Notes: a model not told the origin generated them from the letters alone. 11,638 nucleotides of DNA from an uncultured Eubacteriaceae bacterium (GCA_945938055.1 CAMEUH010000059.1:1-11638); one strand, 5' to 3'; shown: positions 1-6,771, counted from the stretch's first letter. A program made the numbers and translations.

Positions 1-1
1 G

Positions 2-454
2 GAAAGGGTACTGTTTGGAATTCTGCATTTCCTTGGGACAGCAATGATTCTTTATGGCGTGCTTTTTGGGAAAACGAAACAAAAAAAGGGAAATGTGATA
101 GGAACGGCATGTATGCTGTGTCTGTTTTGTCTCACCTTTCAGATATATGACGAAAAGACAGTAACCGTATTTGCCATGGAGCAGGGAAACAGAGCGGTAA
201 ATCTGTTGCTTTTTATTGCTGGTTTTGATACGGGATGCTTTTCGGCGGATTATTATCCTCTGATTCCCTGGATTTTTATGTTCTTTGCCGGAGCATTTGC
301 CGGGAGAGGAATCCGGGAATGGAAACTTCCGGATTTCTTCTATCAGAAGATTTCTCCGGTGATGACGTGGATTGGAAGTCATACCATTTGGATTTACATG
401 CTGCATCAGCCGGTCATTTACGGACTTTTATATTTCATTTTCAAGATGACATAA
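2..454 (+). CDS. Membrane acyltransferase-like protein (DUF1624 / HGSNAT catalytic family), C-terminal part only
   Basis: The reading frame is open to the left edge, so the start of the gene is outside the window; about 150 residues are visible. Hydrophobic segments occur near the left edge (around FGILHFLGTAMILYG), in the middle (YYPLIPWIFMFFAGAFAG) and at the C-terminus (SHTIWIYMLHQPVIYGLLYF). The phrases FGILHFLG, PLIPWIFMFFAGAF and the final IYMLHQPV resemble the last membrane spans of the DUF1624 / heparan-alpha-glucosaminide N-acetyltransferase-like family. Members are integral membrane proteins thought to move acyl groups across the membrane onto sugars; the bacterial substrates are mostly unknown. 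The ATG at 44 is internal to the frame and is not taken as the start. No terminator follows, so read-through into the next gene 65 nt downstream is possible. The family call is from motif memory; the exact function is not known. Confidence 0.7.
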   Translation, partial: ERVLFGILHFLGTAMILYGVLFGKTKQKKGNVIGTACMLCLFCLTFQIYDEKTVTVFAMEQGNRAVNLLLFIAGFDTGCFSADYYPLIPWIFMFFAGAFAGRGIREWKLPDFFYQKISPVMTWIGSHTIWIYMLHQPVIYGLLYFIFKMT

Positions 455-519
455 ATTTTCGAATAGAATCTGAAAAAAAAGAAAATACTATCCTTGATAA
501 CGGAAAGGAGGTATTTTTC

Positions 520-831
520 ATGGCAGTATTAGAGTGTAATGTAGTAACCTGTGTTCATAACGAGGATGATAAATGTTGTAAGGGAACAATTAAGGTAGAT
601 GGTCAGGAAGCAACAAGAAGTGCAGCAACCTGCTGCGACAGTTTTGATAAGAGAGGCTGTGGATGCAGTAATGACTGCAAATGTCCGGATCAGAAGGTTT
701 CCATTGAATGTAAGGCAGTAAACTGCGTATACAATGATAATGAAATCTGTAAGGCAACCCTGGTCGGCGTAGTTGGTCATACGGCAGATACAAGAGATGA
801 GACCGAATGCGCAACATTTAAATGCAGATAA
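520..831 (+). CDS. Cys-rich protein with two DUF1540 repeats
   Basis: This 103-residue protein starts at an ATG 8 nt after a strong AAAGGAGG site (504-511). It contains 15 cysteines. Two DUF1540-like repeats are visible: residues 5-42 (EC-x4-C-x7-CC ... TCCDSF) and 63-100 (EC-x4-C-x7-C ... ECATF). Each follows the family pattern of C-x4-C, a later Cys, a short beta-rich stretch and a closing T/E-C-x-x-F. The linker holds an extra cluster, C47-x-C-x3-C-x-C55, and there is a final Cys at 102. DUF1540 proteins are small, common in Clostridia, and presumed to bind metal, but no role is established. There is no signal peptide, so it is likely cytoplasmic. An upstream in-frame extension to about 235 was rejected because it runs through the preceding gene. 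The hairpin at 841-920 probably ends this transcript. Confidence 0.85.
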   Translation: MAVLECNVVTCVHNEDDKCCKGTIKVDGQEATRSAATCCDSFDKRGCGCSNDCKCPDQKVSIECKAVNCVYNDNEICKATLVGVVGHTADTRDETECATFKCR

Positions 832-840
832 AATGACAGG

Positions 841-920
841 AAAAAGGGTTATCATTTCCATGGTATTTCGTGAAAGAAGTAGGAACGAAATCTGATTGGT
901 GAATTGACAACCCTTTTTTT
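841..920 (+). terminator. Long-stem intrinsic terminator after the DUF1540 gene
   Basis: The run AAAAAGGGTT (841-850) pairs with AACCCTTTTT (909-918), continues after one mismatch with TCA/TGA (852-854 with 905-907) and TTC/GAA (856-858 with 901-903), and has an inner hairpin ATTTCGT (865-871) with ACGAAAT (885-891). The 3' arm ends in seven T. It reads as one imperfect 80-nt hairpin, longer than a usual terminator. Its 3' arm contains the -35 box of the mgtE promoter. Confidence 0.65.
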
Positions 921-932
921 ATGGTATATCAT
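904..932 (+). promoter_or_regulatory. Sigma-A-type promoter of the mgtE-gltX-helicase unit
   Basis: TTGACA (904-909), 17-nt spacer, TATCAT (927-932); transcription should begin near 939. The -35 box is perfect and overlaps the 3' arm of the preceding terminator. The spacer includes the terminator's T-run. Confidence 0.7.
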
Positions 933-970
933 AATCGTGGACATTTTTGTAATTATAATTCGAAAGGCAG

Positions 971-1056
971 GTGGTTTTAAATGAGTAATAGTCATAGTTT
1001 AGTTAGTAATATTGACGAGGCGAGCCCCCGAATACATTTAAAATCACATAAGGAGA
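971..1056 (+). promoter_or_regulatory. Candidate structured leader RNA controlling mgtE
   Basis: GTGGTTTTAAATG (971-983) can pair with CATTTAAAATCAC (1035-1047) over 13 bp with a single G-U pair, enclosing a 51-nt loop. The 5' arm contains part of the ribosome site (AGGTGG, 969-974) and the start codon of the leader ORF at 981. The 3' arm ends 2 nt before the mgtE ribosome site AAGGAGA (1050-1056). The helix and leader translation are therefore mutually exclusive, and both touch mgtE initiation. It does not match the M-box (magnesium) riboswitch as I remember it, nor any other class I recognise. The helix is seen in the sequence; the regulatory role is inferred. Confidence 0.5.
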
Positions 1057-1091
1057 ATTATAGTTATGGAAAGACTGAAAGAGCTTATTGA
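981..1091 (+). CDS. Putative leader peptide upstream of and overlapping mgtE (36 codons)
   Basis: An ATG 6 nt after AGGTGG opens a 36-codon frame that begins MSNSHSLVSNIDEASPRIHL and ends at TGA 1089-1091. It overlaps the first 26 nt of mgtE in a different frame. It begins about 40 nt after the predicted transcription start, so it is the first start codon a ribosome would meet. The peptide is polar and has no membrane segment. It contains an Asp-Glu pair followed three residues later by Pro. Known Mg-responsive leaders such as Salmonella MgtL also use acidic and Pro codons, but the likeness here is weak. Ribosomes translating it would cover the mgtE ribosome site. It may be a regulatory leader peptide or chance; only conservation would tell. 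Confidence 0.4.
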   Translation: MSNSHSLVSNIDEASPRIHLKSHKENYSYGKTERAY

Positions 1092-2403
1092 AAGCAGGCA
1101 GTATGCCCAGTTCCGCCAGGAGATTGAGGATTATAATGTGCAGGATATTGCGGAATATCTGGAGGAAATGCCAAAGACGGAAAGAAACAGGATTTTCAGG
1201 ATTCTTCCAAAGTCGATTGCGGCAGATGTGTTTTCCTATCTGGACATTGATTTGCAGCAGAACATGATTACTTCCATGTCGGATATGGAGGCAGCTGCAC
1301 TGATTGACAATCTTTATGCTGATGATGCGGCAGACCTGATGGAAGAAATGCCTGCAAATGTGGTAAAGAAGCTTCTGGCTTCGGCCAGCCCGGAGACGAG
1401 AAGGGATATTAATCATTTGTTAAAGTATCCGGAGGATTCTGCAGGAAGTATCATGACTGTGGAGTTTGTGGATTTGAAGGAGTCACTGACGGTTGCCCAG
1501 GCAATCGAAAGAATCCGTCGGGTTGGTATTGATAAGGAGACAATTAATGTCTGTTATGTTTTGGACAATAACCGGAAACTTCTTGGAACCGTGGCTTTAA
1601 GGTATCTGCTTCTTAGCAGTCCGGATGAAGTAATCGGAAATATCATGCATGAAAATGTGGTAACCATTAAGACGCTGGATGATCAGGAAGAAGTAGCAAG
1701 AACCTTCCAAAAGTACGATTTTACGGCAATGCCGGTTGTGGACAGCGAGGAAAGACTGGTGGGAATTATCACGGTTGATGATGTTGTGGATATCATGGAA
1801 CAGGAAGCAACCGAGGATATTGAAATGATGGCGGCCATTACTCCGACGGATAAATCCTACATGAAGACAGGAATTTTTGAAACATATAAAAAGAGAATTC
1901 CATGGCTGTTATTGCTGATGATTTCCGCTACATTTACCGGGAAAATCATTCAGCACTATGAACAGGCAATCGCTGCGGCAGGATATCTGGTACTGACCTC
2001 CTTTATTCCGATGTTGATGGATACGGGAGGAAATTGTGGAAGCCAGGCGTCGGTATCTATTATCCGAAGCCTTTCACTGGAGGAAGTAGAATTTAAGGAT
2101 TTATTCCGTGTGGCTTTTAAGGAAATGCGCGTGGCAATGCTTTGTGGGATAACCCTGGCAGCTGCAAATTTTGTAAAGCTTCTGTTAATTGACCGTGTTA
2201 CTTTTCATGTGGCAGCAGTAGCATGCATGACACTGGTGATTACGGTTTTTGCAGCGAAGATTGTGGGGGCATCACTTCCGATGTTTGCCAAAAGAATCGG
2301 ATTTGATCCGGCAGTCATGGCGAGTCCTTTTATCACCACCATTGTGGACGCATTGTCCCTGATGATTTATTTTCAGATTGCAACAGCCATGCTTGGCTTG
2401 TAA
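1066..2403 (+). CDS. mgtE: Magnesium transporter MgtE
   Basis: This 445-residue protein matches MgtE in length and domain order. An alpha-helical N domain (about 1-125, the intracellular Mg-sensing superhelix) is followed by AGSIMT at 126-131, two CBS domains (about 130-190 and 191-250), a linker helix and a membrane domain from about residue 277 with five hydrophobic segments. The pore signature PMLMDTGGN is at 315-323, followed by CGSQAS; a conserved Asp in the last part lies in FDPAVMASPF (Asp414). MgtE is a homodimeric channel in the cytoplasmic membrane that admits Mg2+ and closes when cytosolic Mg2+ is high. The start is ATG 1066, 9 nt after AAGGAGA. It is the first large gene of a unit with gltX (38-nt gap) and the helicase. 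Upstream lies an unusual leader (971-1091). Confidence 0.96.
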   Translation: MERLKELIESRQYAQFRQEIEDYNVQDIAEYLEEMPKTERNRIFRILPKSIAADVFSYLDIDLQQNMITSMSDMEAAALIDNLYADDAADLMEEMPANVVKKLLASASPETRRDINHLLKYPEDSAGSIMTVEFVDLKESLTVAQAIERIRRVGIDKETINVCYVLDNNRKLLGTVALRYLLLSSPDEVIGNIMHENVVTIKTLDDQEEVARTFQKYDFTAMPVVDSEERLVGIITVDDVVDIMEQEATEDIEMMAAITPTDKSYMKTGIFETYKKRIPWLLLLMISATFTGKIIQHYEQAIAAAGYLVLTSFIPMLMDTGGNCGSQASVSIIRSLSLEEVEFKDLFRVAFKEMRVAMLCGITLAAANFVKLLLIDRVTFHVAAVACMTLVITVFAAKIVGASLPMFAKRIGFDPAVMASPFITTIVDALSLMIYFQIATAMLGL

Positions 2404-2441
2404 TAAAAAGATTTGATAACGATTGAAACGAGGATGAAGAA

Positions 2442-3920
2442 ATGAGTAAAGTTAGAACCAGGTTTGCACCAAGGCCAACAGGAAGAATGCATGTTGGTAA
2501 TTTAAGAACTGCTTTATATGCGTATCTGATTGCAAAGCACGAGGGAGGAGACTTCCTGCTTCGAATTGAAGATACGGATCAGGAACGTTATGTGGAAGGT
2601 GCCGTGGATATTATTTACCGGACATTGGAAAAGACCGGTCTTAAGCATGATGAGGGACCGGATAAGGATGGCGGTGTCGGCCCGTATGTACAGAGTGAAC
2701 GTCAGGCAGCAGGCATTTACATGGAATATGCAAAGAAACTGGTAGAAAAAGGTGAGGCATATTACTGCTTCTGTGACAAGGAACGTCTGGCATCCCTTAA
2801 GACAGCCATCGGAACAGGCGAAGATGAAGGCAAGGAAATTACCGTATATGATAAGCATTGTCTGTCTCTTTCCAAGGAGGAAGTAGAGGCAAATCTGGCA
2901 ACAGGAAAGCCATTTGTCATTCGTCAGAATAATCCGACCGAAGGGACAACCACATTCCATGATGATATTTACGGAGACATCACGGTAGAGAATTCCGAGC
3001 TGGATGACATGATTCTCATTAAGTCCGATGGATATCCTACATACAATTTTGCAAATGTTGTGGATGACCATCTCATGGGAATTACCCATGTAGTTCGTGG
3101 AAATGAATATCTGTCTTCTTCGCCAAAATATAACCGGCTTTATGAGGCATTTGGCTGGGAAGTTCCGGTATATGTACATTGTCCGTTAATTACCAATGAG
3201 GAACACAAAAAGTTAAGTAAACGAAGCGGACATTCTTCTTACGAAGATTTGATTGAACAGGGCTTTGTATCGGAGGCTATTGTTAATTATGTGGCACTAT
3301 GCGGATGGAGTCCGGATTCCAATCAGGAAATCTTCTCGCTGGAAGAGCTGGTGAAGGAATTTGATTACAGAAGAATCGGTAAGTCACCGGCTGTATTTGA
3401 TGTCAATAAATTAAAATGGATGAATGGGGAATACATTAAGGCAATGGATAACGAACGTTATTATGAACTTGCCCTGCCATACATTAAGGAAGTGATTAAA
3501 AAGGACCTTGATTTAAAGAAAATTGCTGATCTTGTGAAGACAAGAATTGAGATTTTTCCGGATATCAGGGAGCATATTGATTTCTTTGAAGAGCTTCCGG
3601 AATATGATACGGCAATGTATACCCACAAGAAAATGAAGACGGATTCTGCTATTTCCCTTGCCGTATTGAAAGACATGCTTCCGGTACTGGAGAAATTAGA
3701 AGATTATTCTCTGGATTCTATTCATGATACTGTCATGGAATATGTTGCTTCAAAGGAAATGAAGAATGGTACGGCACTCTGGCCATTACGTACTGCTGTA
3801 TCCGGCAAGCAGATGACACCGGGCGGTGCTTTTGAAATCATGGAAATCCTGGGAAAAGAAGAATCCATTGCCCGTATTCGTAAGGGCATTGAATTACTGG
3901 AAAAGGAAGTTTCACTTTAA
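2442..3920 (+). CDS. gltX: Glutamyl-tRNA synthetase
   Basis: This 492-residue class I aminoacyl-tRNA synthetase charges tRNA-Glu with glutamate. In bacteria lacking glutaminyl-tRNA synthetase, as is common in Clostridia, it also charges tRNA-Gln for later amidation by GatCAB. The HIGH-type motif is HVGN (17-20) in TGRMHVGNLRTALYAYL, followed by LRIEDTD. The KMSKS-type motif is KKLSKRSG with KLSKR at 257-261. A helical anticodon-binding region fills the C-terminal third. The signature that normally reads FAPSPTG reads FAPRPTG here: the Ser that contacts the glutamate substrate is replaced by Arg11. Length is normal for the family. The start ATG follows a weak GAGG (2429-2432). The gene is probably cotranscribed with mgtE and followed directly by a helicase gene. 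No T-box leader precedes it. Confidence 0.96.
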   Translation: MSKVRTRFAPRPTGRMHVGNLRTALYAYLIAKHEGGDFLLRIEDTDQERYVEGAVDIIYRTLEKTGLKHDEGPDKDGGVGPYVQSERQAAGIYMEYAKKLVEKGEAYYCFCDKERLASLKTAIGTGEDEGKEITVYDKHCLSLSKEEVEANLATGKPFVIRQNNPTEGTTTFHDDIYGDITVENSELDDMILIKSDGYPTYNFANVVDDHLMGITHVVRGNEYLSSSPKYNRLYEAFGWEVPVYVHCPLITNEEHKKLSKRSGHSSYEDLIEQGFVSEAIVNYVALCGWSPDSNQEIFSLEELVKEFDYRRIGKSPAVFDVNKLKWMNGEYIKAMDNERYYELALPYIKEVIKKDLDLKKIADLVKTRIEIFPDIREHIDFFEELPEYDTAMYTHKKMKTDSAISLAVLKDMLPVLEKLEDYSLDSIHDTVMEYVASKEMKNGTALWPLRTAVSGKQMTPGGAFEIMEILGKEESIARIRKGIELLEKEVSL

Positions 3921-5774
3921 ATGAATTTTAATGAATCTCAATTAACTGCGATTCATTTCCACAAAGGACCGGCGATTGTACTTGCCGGTCCGGGAAGTGG
4001 AAAAACAGCAGTTGTCACTATGCGTGTTAAAACGCTCATCGAAGAATATCATGTTAATCCCGCAAACATTCTGGTTATTACTTTTACAAAGGCTGCTGCC
4101 AATGAAATGAAGGAACGTTTTACAAAACTCATGGACAGGGGTGGAATTCCGGTAAGTTTTGGAACGTTTCATGGGGTGTATTTTACTATTTTAAAGCATG
4201 CATACAATTACCGGGCAGAGAATGTCATAACAGAGGAAGAACAGCTTCATGTTCTGCGCCGGATTGTAGAGAAAATGAATCTGGAATATGAAAATGAAAA
4301 AGAATTTCTGGAAAATATTCTTTCGGAAATCAGCCGGGTCAAAGGAGACAGGCTGGAACTGAGCCATTATTTTCCTACAAACTGTGCAAAGGAAGTCTTT
4401 CAGAGAATTTACGAAGAATATGACAGGGCGCTTCGGGGCATGAGAAAGATTGATTTTGATGACATGATTCTTTATTGTTATGAATTATTCTGTGAACGTC
4501 CGGATCTTCTTGAAGCATGGCGGAACAAATATCAATACATTCTGATTGATGAGTTTCAGGACATTAATAAACTGCAGTATGACGTGATAAAAATGCTGGC
4601 CAGTCCGCGTAACAATCTGTTTATTGTGGGAGATGACGATCAGAGCATTTATGGGTTTCGTGGTGCAAGACCGGAAATTATGCTGAATTTTCCCAATGAT
4701 TTCCCAGGGGCAAAGATTATTTCCTTAAATGTCAATTACCGGTGTCAGGAGAATATTGTACGGGATGCAATCAGTGTGATTTGTCATAATGAAAAACGTT
4801 ATCAGAAGGAAATTGTGGCATTTCATAAGTCTGAGGAACCGGTACATATTAAGGAATATCCGGATGTGGCAGAAGAAGCGGGAGATATTATTTCCCTGAT
4901 TCGCATGTATCAGGAAAAGGAAGACTTGTCTTATGGCGAAATGGCAATTCTTACCCGGACGAATGAAGGGGCGCGTTATATCATTGAAAAGCTGATGGAA
5001 CATAATATTCCTTTTCGTGCAAAGGATAATATTCCAAGCCTTTATGGACACTGGATTGCCCAGAATATTTTCGCTTATATTAATCTGGCGCTTGGAAACC
5101 GTGACAGGAATTTGTTCATGCAAATCATGAATAAGCCAAAACGTTATATCAGCCGGGATGTTCTGACAAGTCCGGTGATTAATTTCGATGATATCCGTAT
5201 GGAGTATTTAAACAGCCGTTCCTGGATGCTTGAAAGAATTGATCAGCTGGAAGGAGATTTACATGTGTTATCCAATCTGAATCCATTTGGGGCCATTAAT
5301 TATATCCGGCGTGGAATCGGGTATGATGAGTATTTAAGCGAATATGCCCAGGAAATGGAAATCAATCCGGATGAACTGTTCGATGTGTTAAATGAGCTGC
5401 AGGAAGCAGCAAGGGAATTTGATACCTACTCCCAGTGGTTTAAGCATATTGAACGCTATGAGGAAGAAATGAAAAACAGAAAGAAAGAGGTTAGGAAAAC
5501 CGGTGAGGATGCGGTAAACATTGTTACGATGCATTCGGCAAAAGGGTTGGAATACAAGACGGTTTTTCTGATTGATGTCAATGAAAGCATTGTGCCGTAC
5601 AAGAAGGCGGTACTGAATAATGAAATGGAAGAGGAACGAAGGATGTTTTATGTGGCAATGACTCGGGCAAAGGAGCATCTGCATATCTGCCATGTGAAGA
5701 CACGGTTTAATAAGAATCTGGAAGTGTCAAGGTTTGTGAATGAGATTATAGAAGGACAAGAGAAAAAAGGATGA
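3921..5774 (+). CDS. UvrD/PcrA-type superfamily 1 ATP-dependent DNA helicase
   Basis: The 617-residue protein carries the full set of SF1A helicase motifs. These are a Q-motif Gln7, Walker A AGPGSGKT (22-29), motif Ia ITFTKAAANEM (53-63), DEFQD (210-214), GDDDQSIYGFRG (237-248), NYRC (272-275), motif V VTMHSAKGLEY (535-545) and motif VI FYVAMTRAKE (576-585). All ATPase and DNA-binding signatures are intact, so it should be active as a 3'-5' DNA translocase in repair or replication conflict. It is shorter than typical PcrA/UvrD (about 720 residues): only about 32 residues follow motif VI, so the C-terminal extension that binds RNA polymerase in PcrA is absent. It may be a second UvrD-like helicase rather than the main PcrA. 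The ATG directly follows the gltX stop with no gap and uses AAGGAAG inside gltX, which implies translational coupling. It converges on the DUF1292 gene. Confidence 0.92.
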   Translation: MNFNESQLTAIHFHKGPAIVLAGPGSGKTAVVTMRVKTLIEEYHVNPANILVITFTKAAANEMKERFTKLMDRGGIPVSFGTFHGVYFTILKHAYNYRAENVITEEEQLHVLRRIVEKMNLEYENEKEFLENILSEISRVKGDRLELSHYFPTNCAKEVFQRIYEEYDRALRGMRKIDFDDMILYCYELFCERPDLLEAWRNKYQYILIDEFQDINKLQYDVIKMLASPRNNLFIVGDDDQSIYGFRGARPEIMLNFPNDFPGAKIISLNVNYRCQENIVRDAISVICHNEKRYQKEIVAFHKSEEPVHIKEYPDVAEEAGDIISLIRMYQEKEDLSYGEMAILTRTNEGARYIIEKLMEHNIPFRAKDNIPSLYGHWIAQNIFAYINLALGNRDRNLFMQIMNKPKRYISRDVLTSPVINFDDIRMEYLNSRSWMLERIDQLEGDLHVLSNLNPFGAINYIRRGIGYDEYLSEYAQEMEINPDELFDVLNELQEAAREFDTYSQWFKHIERYEEEMKNRKKEVRKTGEDAVNIVTMHSAKGLEYKTVFLIDVNESIVPYKKAVLNNEMEEERRMFYVAMTRAKEHLHICHVKTRFNKNLEVSRFVNEIIEGQEKKG

Positions 5775-5793
5775 CGATTATTCTTCGTCATCC
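5763..5793 (-). terminator. Intrinsic terminator of the DUF1292 gene, inside coding DNA
   Basis: GGATGACGA (5769-5777) and TCGTCATCC (5785-5793) form a perfect 9-bp stem with a 7-nt loop. On the minus strand it is followed by TTTTTT (5768-5763). One arm covers the last codons of the helicase and its stop; the other encodes the acidic tail of the DUF1292 protein. On the plus strand no T-run follows, so it may be weak or inactive for the helicase transcript. Confidence 0.75.
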
Positions 5794-6107
5794 CCAAGTA
5801 ATTCCTGATATTCTGCATCGTCTAACATTTCATCAAATGCATCGGATACAATTTCAAATTCTTCATCGGTCTCGATATTAGAAAGATCCGGCTGACCGTC
5901 ATCCGTTTCATTATAACGGTAGAGATAGACCTCACCCTCTTCAGCATCCTTGCCTTCTAACGGAAGAAGCGCAATATAGCGTCTGTCGTTGGCATCAAAA
6001 ATGGAAATGACAGCACATTCCAGTTCTTCATCATTTTCCAGGGTCAGTGTAACCGTGGTGTCGAAATCATCCGGAACCAAGGAATCGTTTTCAGAATTCT
6101 TTCCCAT
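5778..6107 (-). CDS. DUF1292 family protein (YrzB-like)
   Basis: The 109-residue protein on the minus strand has the DUF1292 core: TVTLTLENDEELECAV, then IFDANDRRYIALLPL, then EVYLYRYNE, followed by a very acidic C-terminal region. The family is found across Firmicutes, including B. subtilis YrzB, and has no established biochemical role. There is no signal peptide or membrane segment. The start ATG (6107-6105) follows AAAGGAGA (6121-6114) by 6 nt. In many Firmicutes DUF1292 genes lie beside ruvX/yqgF and a Fur-like gene; here it stands alone as a single minus-strand gene between plus-strand units. Its stop is 3 nt from the helicase stop, and its terminator is made from its own coding end. Confidence 0.88.
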   Translation of the reverse strand: MGKNSENDSLVPDDFDTTVTLTLENDEELECAVISIFDANDRRYIALLPLEGKDAEEGEVYLYRYNETDDGQPDLSNIETDEEFEIVSDAFDEMLDDAEYQELLGDDEE

Positions 6108-6136
6108 GAATAGTCTCCTTTATGTTTGATAAGTCC

Positions 6137-6165
6137 AATTTAACAGAAATCAGGGGGATTTGCAA
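6137..6165 (-). promoter_or_regulatory. Possible promoter of the DUF1292 gene
   Basis: On the minus strand TTGCAA (6165-6160), then 17 nt, then TAAATT (6142-6137). Both boxes are imperfect, but the placement just ahead of the ribosome site at 6121-6114 fits. Confidence 0.35.
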
Positions 6166-6192
6166 TAGGGGTTAAAAAAATAAAAAAAACAG

Positions 6193-6221
6193 TTGAATTT
6201 TATGACAAGATAATGTACAAT
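6193..6221 (+). promoter_or_regulatory. Promoter of the Lrp/AsnC regulator gene
   Basis: TTGAAT (6193-6198), 17-nt spacer, TACAAT (6216-6221); the start of transcription should fall near 6228, at the beginning of a tandem repeat. Confidence 0.7.
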
Positions 6222-6227
6222 ACTTTT

Positions 6228-6245
6228 AAAGTTAAGAAAGTTAAG
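6228..6245 (+). repeat. Perfect 9-bp tandem repeat at the lrp transcription start
   Basis: AAAGTTAAG occurs twice with no gap (6228-6236 and 6237-6245), directly after the -10 box. Lrp/AsnC proteins often bind repeated AT-rich sites near their own promoter, so autoregulation is plausible. No protein-binding evidence is visible in the sequence itself. Confidence 0.5.
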
Positions 6246-6253
6246 TCAATGGG

Positions 6254-6291
6254 GACAGTTTCGGAGCGGAGTTTCGGGATTGTCTTTTTTT
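6254..6291 (+). terminator. Terminator-like hairpin in the lrp leader (possible attenuator)
   Basis: GACAGTTTCGGAGC (6254-6267) and GTTTCGGGATTGTC (6271-6284) pair without a mismatch over 14 bp around a GGA loop, and seven T follow (6285-6291). Several of the pairs are G-U, which are lost on the complementary strand, so the hairpin suits a plus-strand RNA. It lies after the predicted promoter and 9 nt before the ribosome site GGAGG (6300-6304), so it would end lrp transcription early unless overcome. Confidence 0.65.
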
Positions 6292-6314
6292 AATTTTGCG
6301 GAGGAGCTAAGGAT

Positions 6315-6764
6315 ATGGATAGTATTGATAAGAAGATTATTACGTTGTTGCAAAAAGATGCAAGAATGCCGCTTAAGGCACTGGCAGAGCAGGTTTTTCT
6401 GTCGTCTCCTGCTGTTTCGGCAAGAATTGAAAGACTGGAGAAGGAAGAGATTATTACCGGGTATGAGGCAAAGGTGAATGAGATTAAGCTGGGATATCAC
6501 ATCACGGCATTTATTAATCTGGAACTGGCACCGGTACAGAAACCGGAGTTTTATGCATTTGCACAAGGGTGTCCGAATGTGATTGAGTGTAACTGCATTA
6601 CCGGAAATTATTCCATGCTTTTGAAAGTGGTTTTTCCAAGTACGGATGATTTGGACAATTTTATTGGAAAATTGCAGAAGTTTGGAAGAACCTATACCCA
6701 GATTGTTTTTTCTACACCGGTTAAGACACGTGGCATTGCGGTAGAGGTGCCAAAAGAGGAATAG
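6315..6764 (+). CDS. Lrp/AsnC family transcriptional regulator
   Basis: This 149-residue protein has the two-domain layout of the family. An N-terminal winged helix-turn-helix (about 1-60, starting MDSIDKKIITLLQKDARMPL and including LAEQVFLSSPAVSARIERLE) is followed by a C-terminal RAM/ligand-binding domain (about 65-140). Such proteins act as dimers to octamers and respond to amino acids or related metabolites. The start ATG follows GGAGG and AAGG at 6300-6312. The leader carries a tandem repeat and a terminator-like hairpin, suggesting layered control of its own expression. Branched-chain amino acid genes (ilvN, ilvC) lie 2 kb downstream in a separate unit; control of these by this protein is possible but there is no direct sign. 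The ligand cannot be told from the sequence. Confidence 0.93.
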   Translation: MDSIDKKIITLLQKDARMPLKALAEQVFLSSPAVSARIERLEKEEIITGYEAKVNEIKLGYHITAFINLELAPVQKPEFYAFAQGCPNVIECNCITGNYSMLLKVVFPSTDDLDNFIGKLQKFGRTYTQIVFSTPVKTRGIAVEVPKEE

Positions 6765-6771
6765 TTTTTTC

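Noticed and set aside
930..1065. M-box magnesium riboswitch upstream of mgtE
   Set aside because: The leader of about 125 nt is shorter than the M-box (roughly 165 nt) and I could not find its conserved core sequences.
2514..3179. A 221-codon open frame on the minus strand within gltX
   Set aside because: It is antisense to highly conserved gltX coding sequence and shows no recognisable domain.
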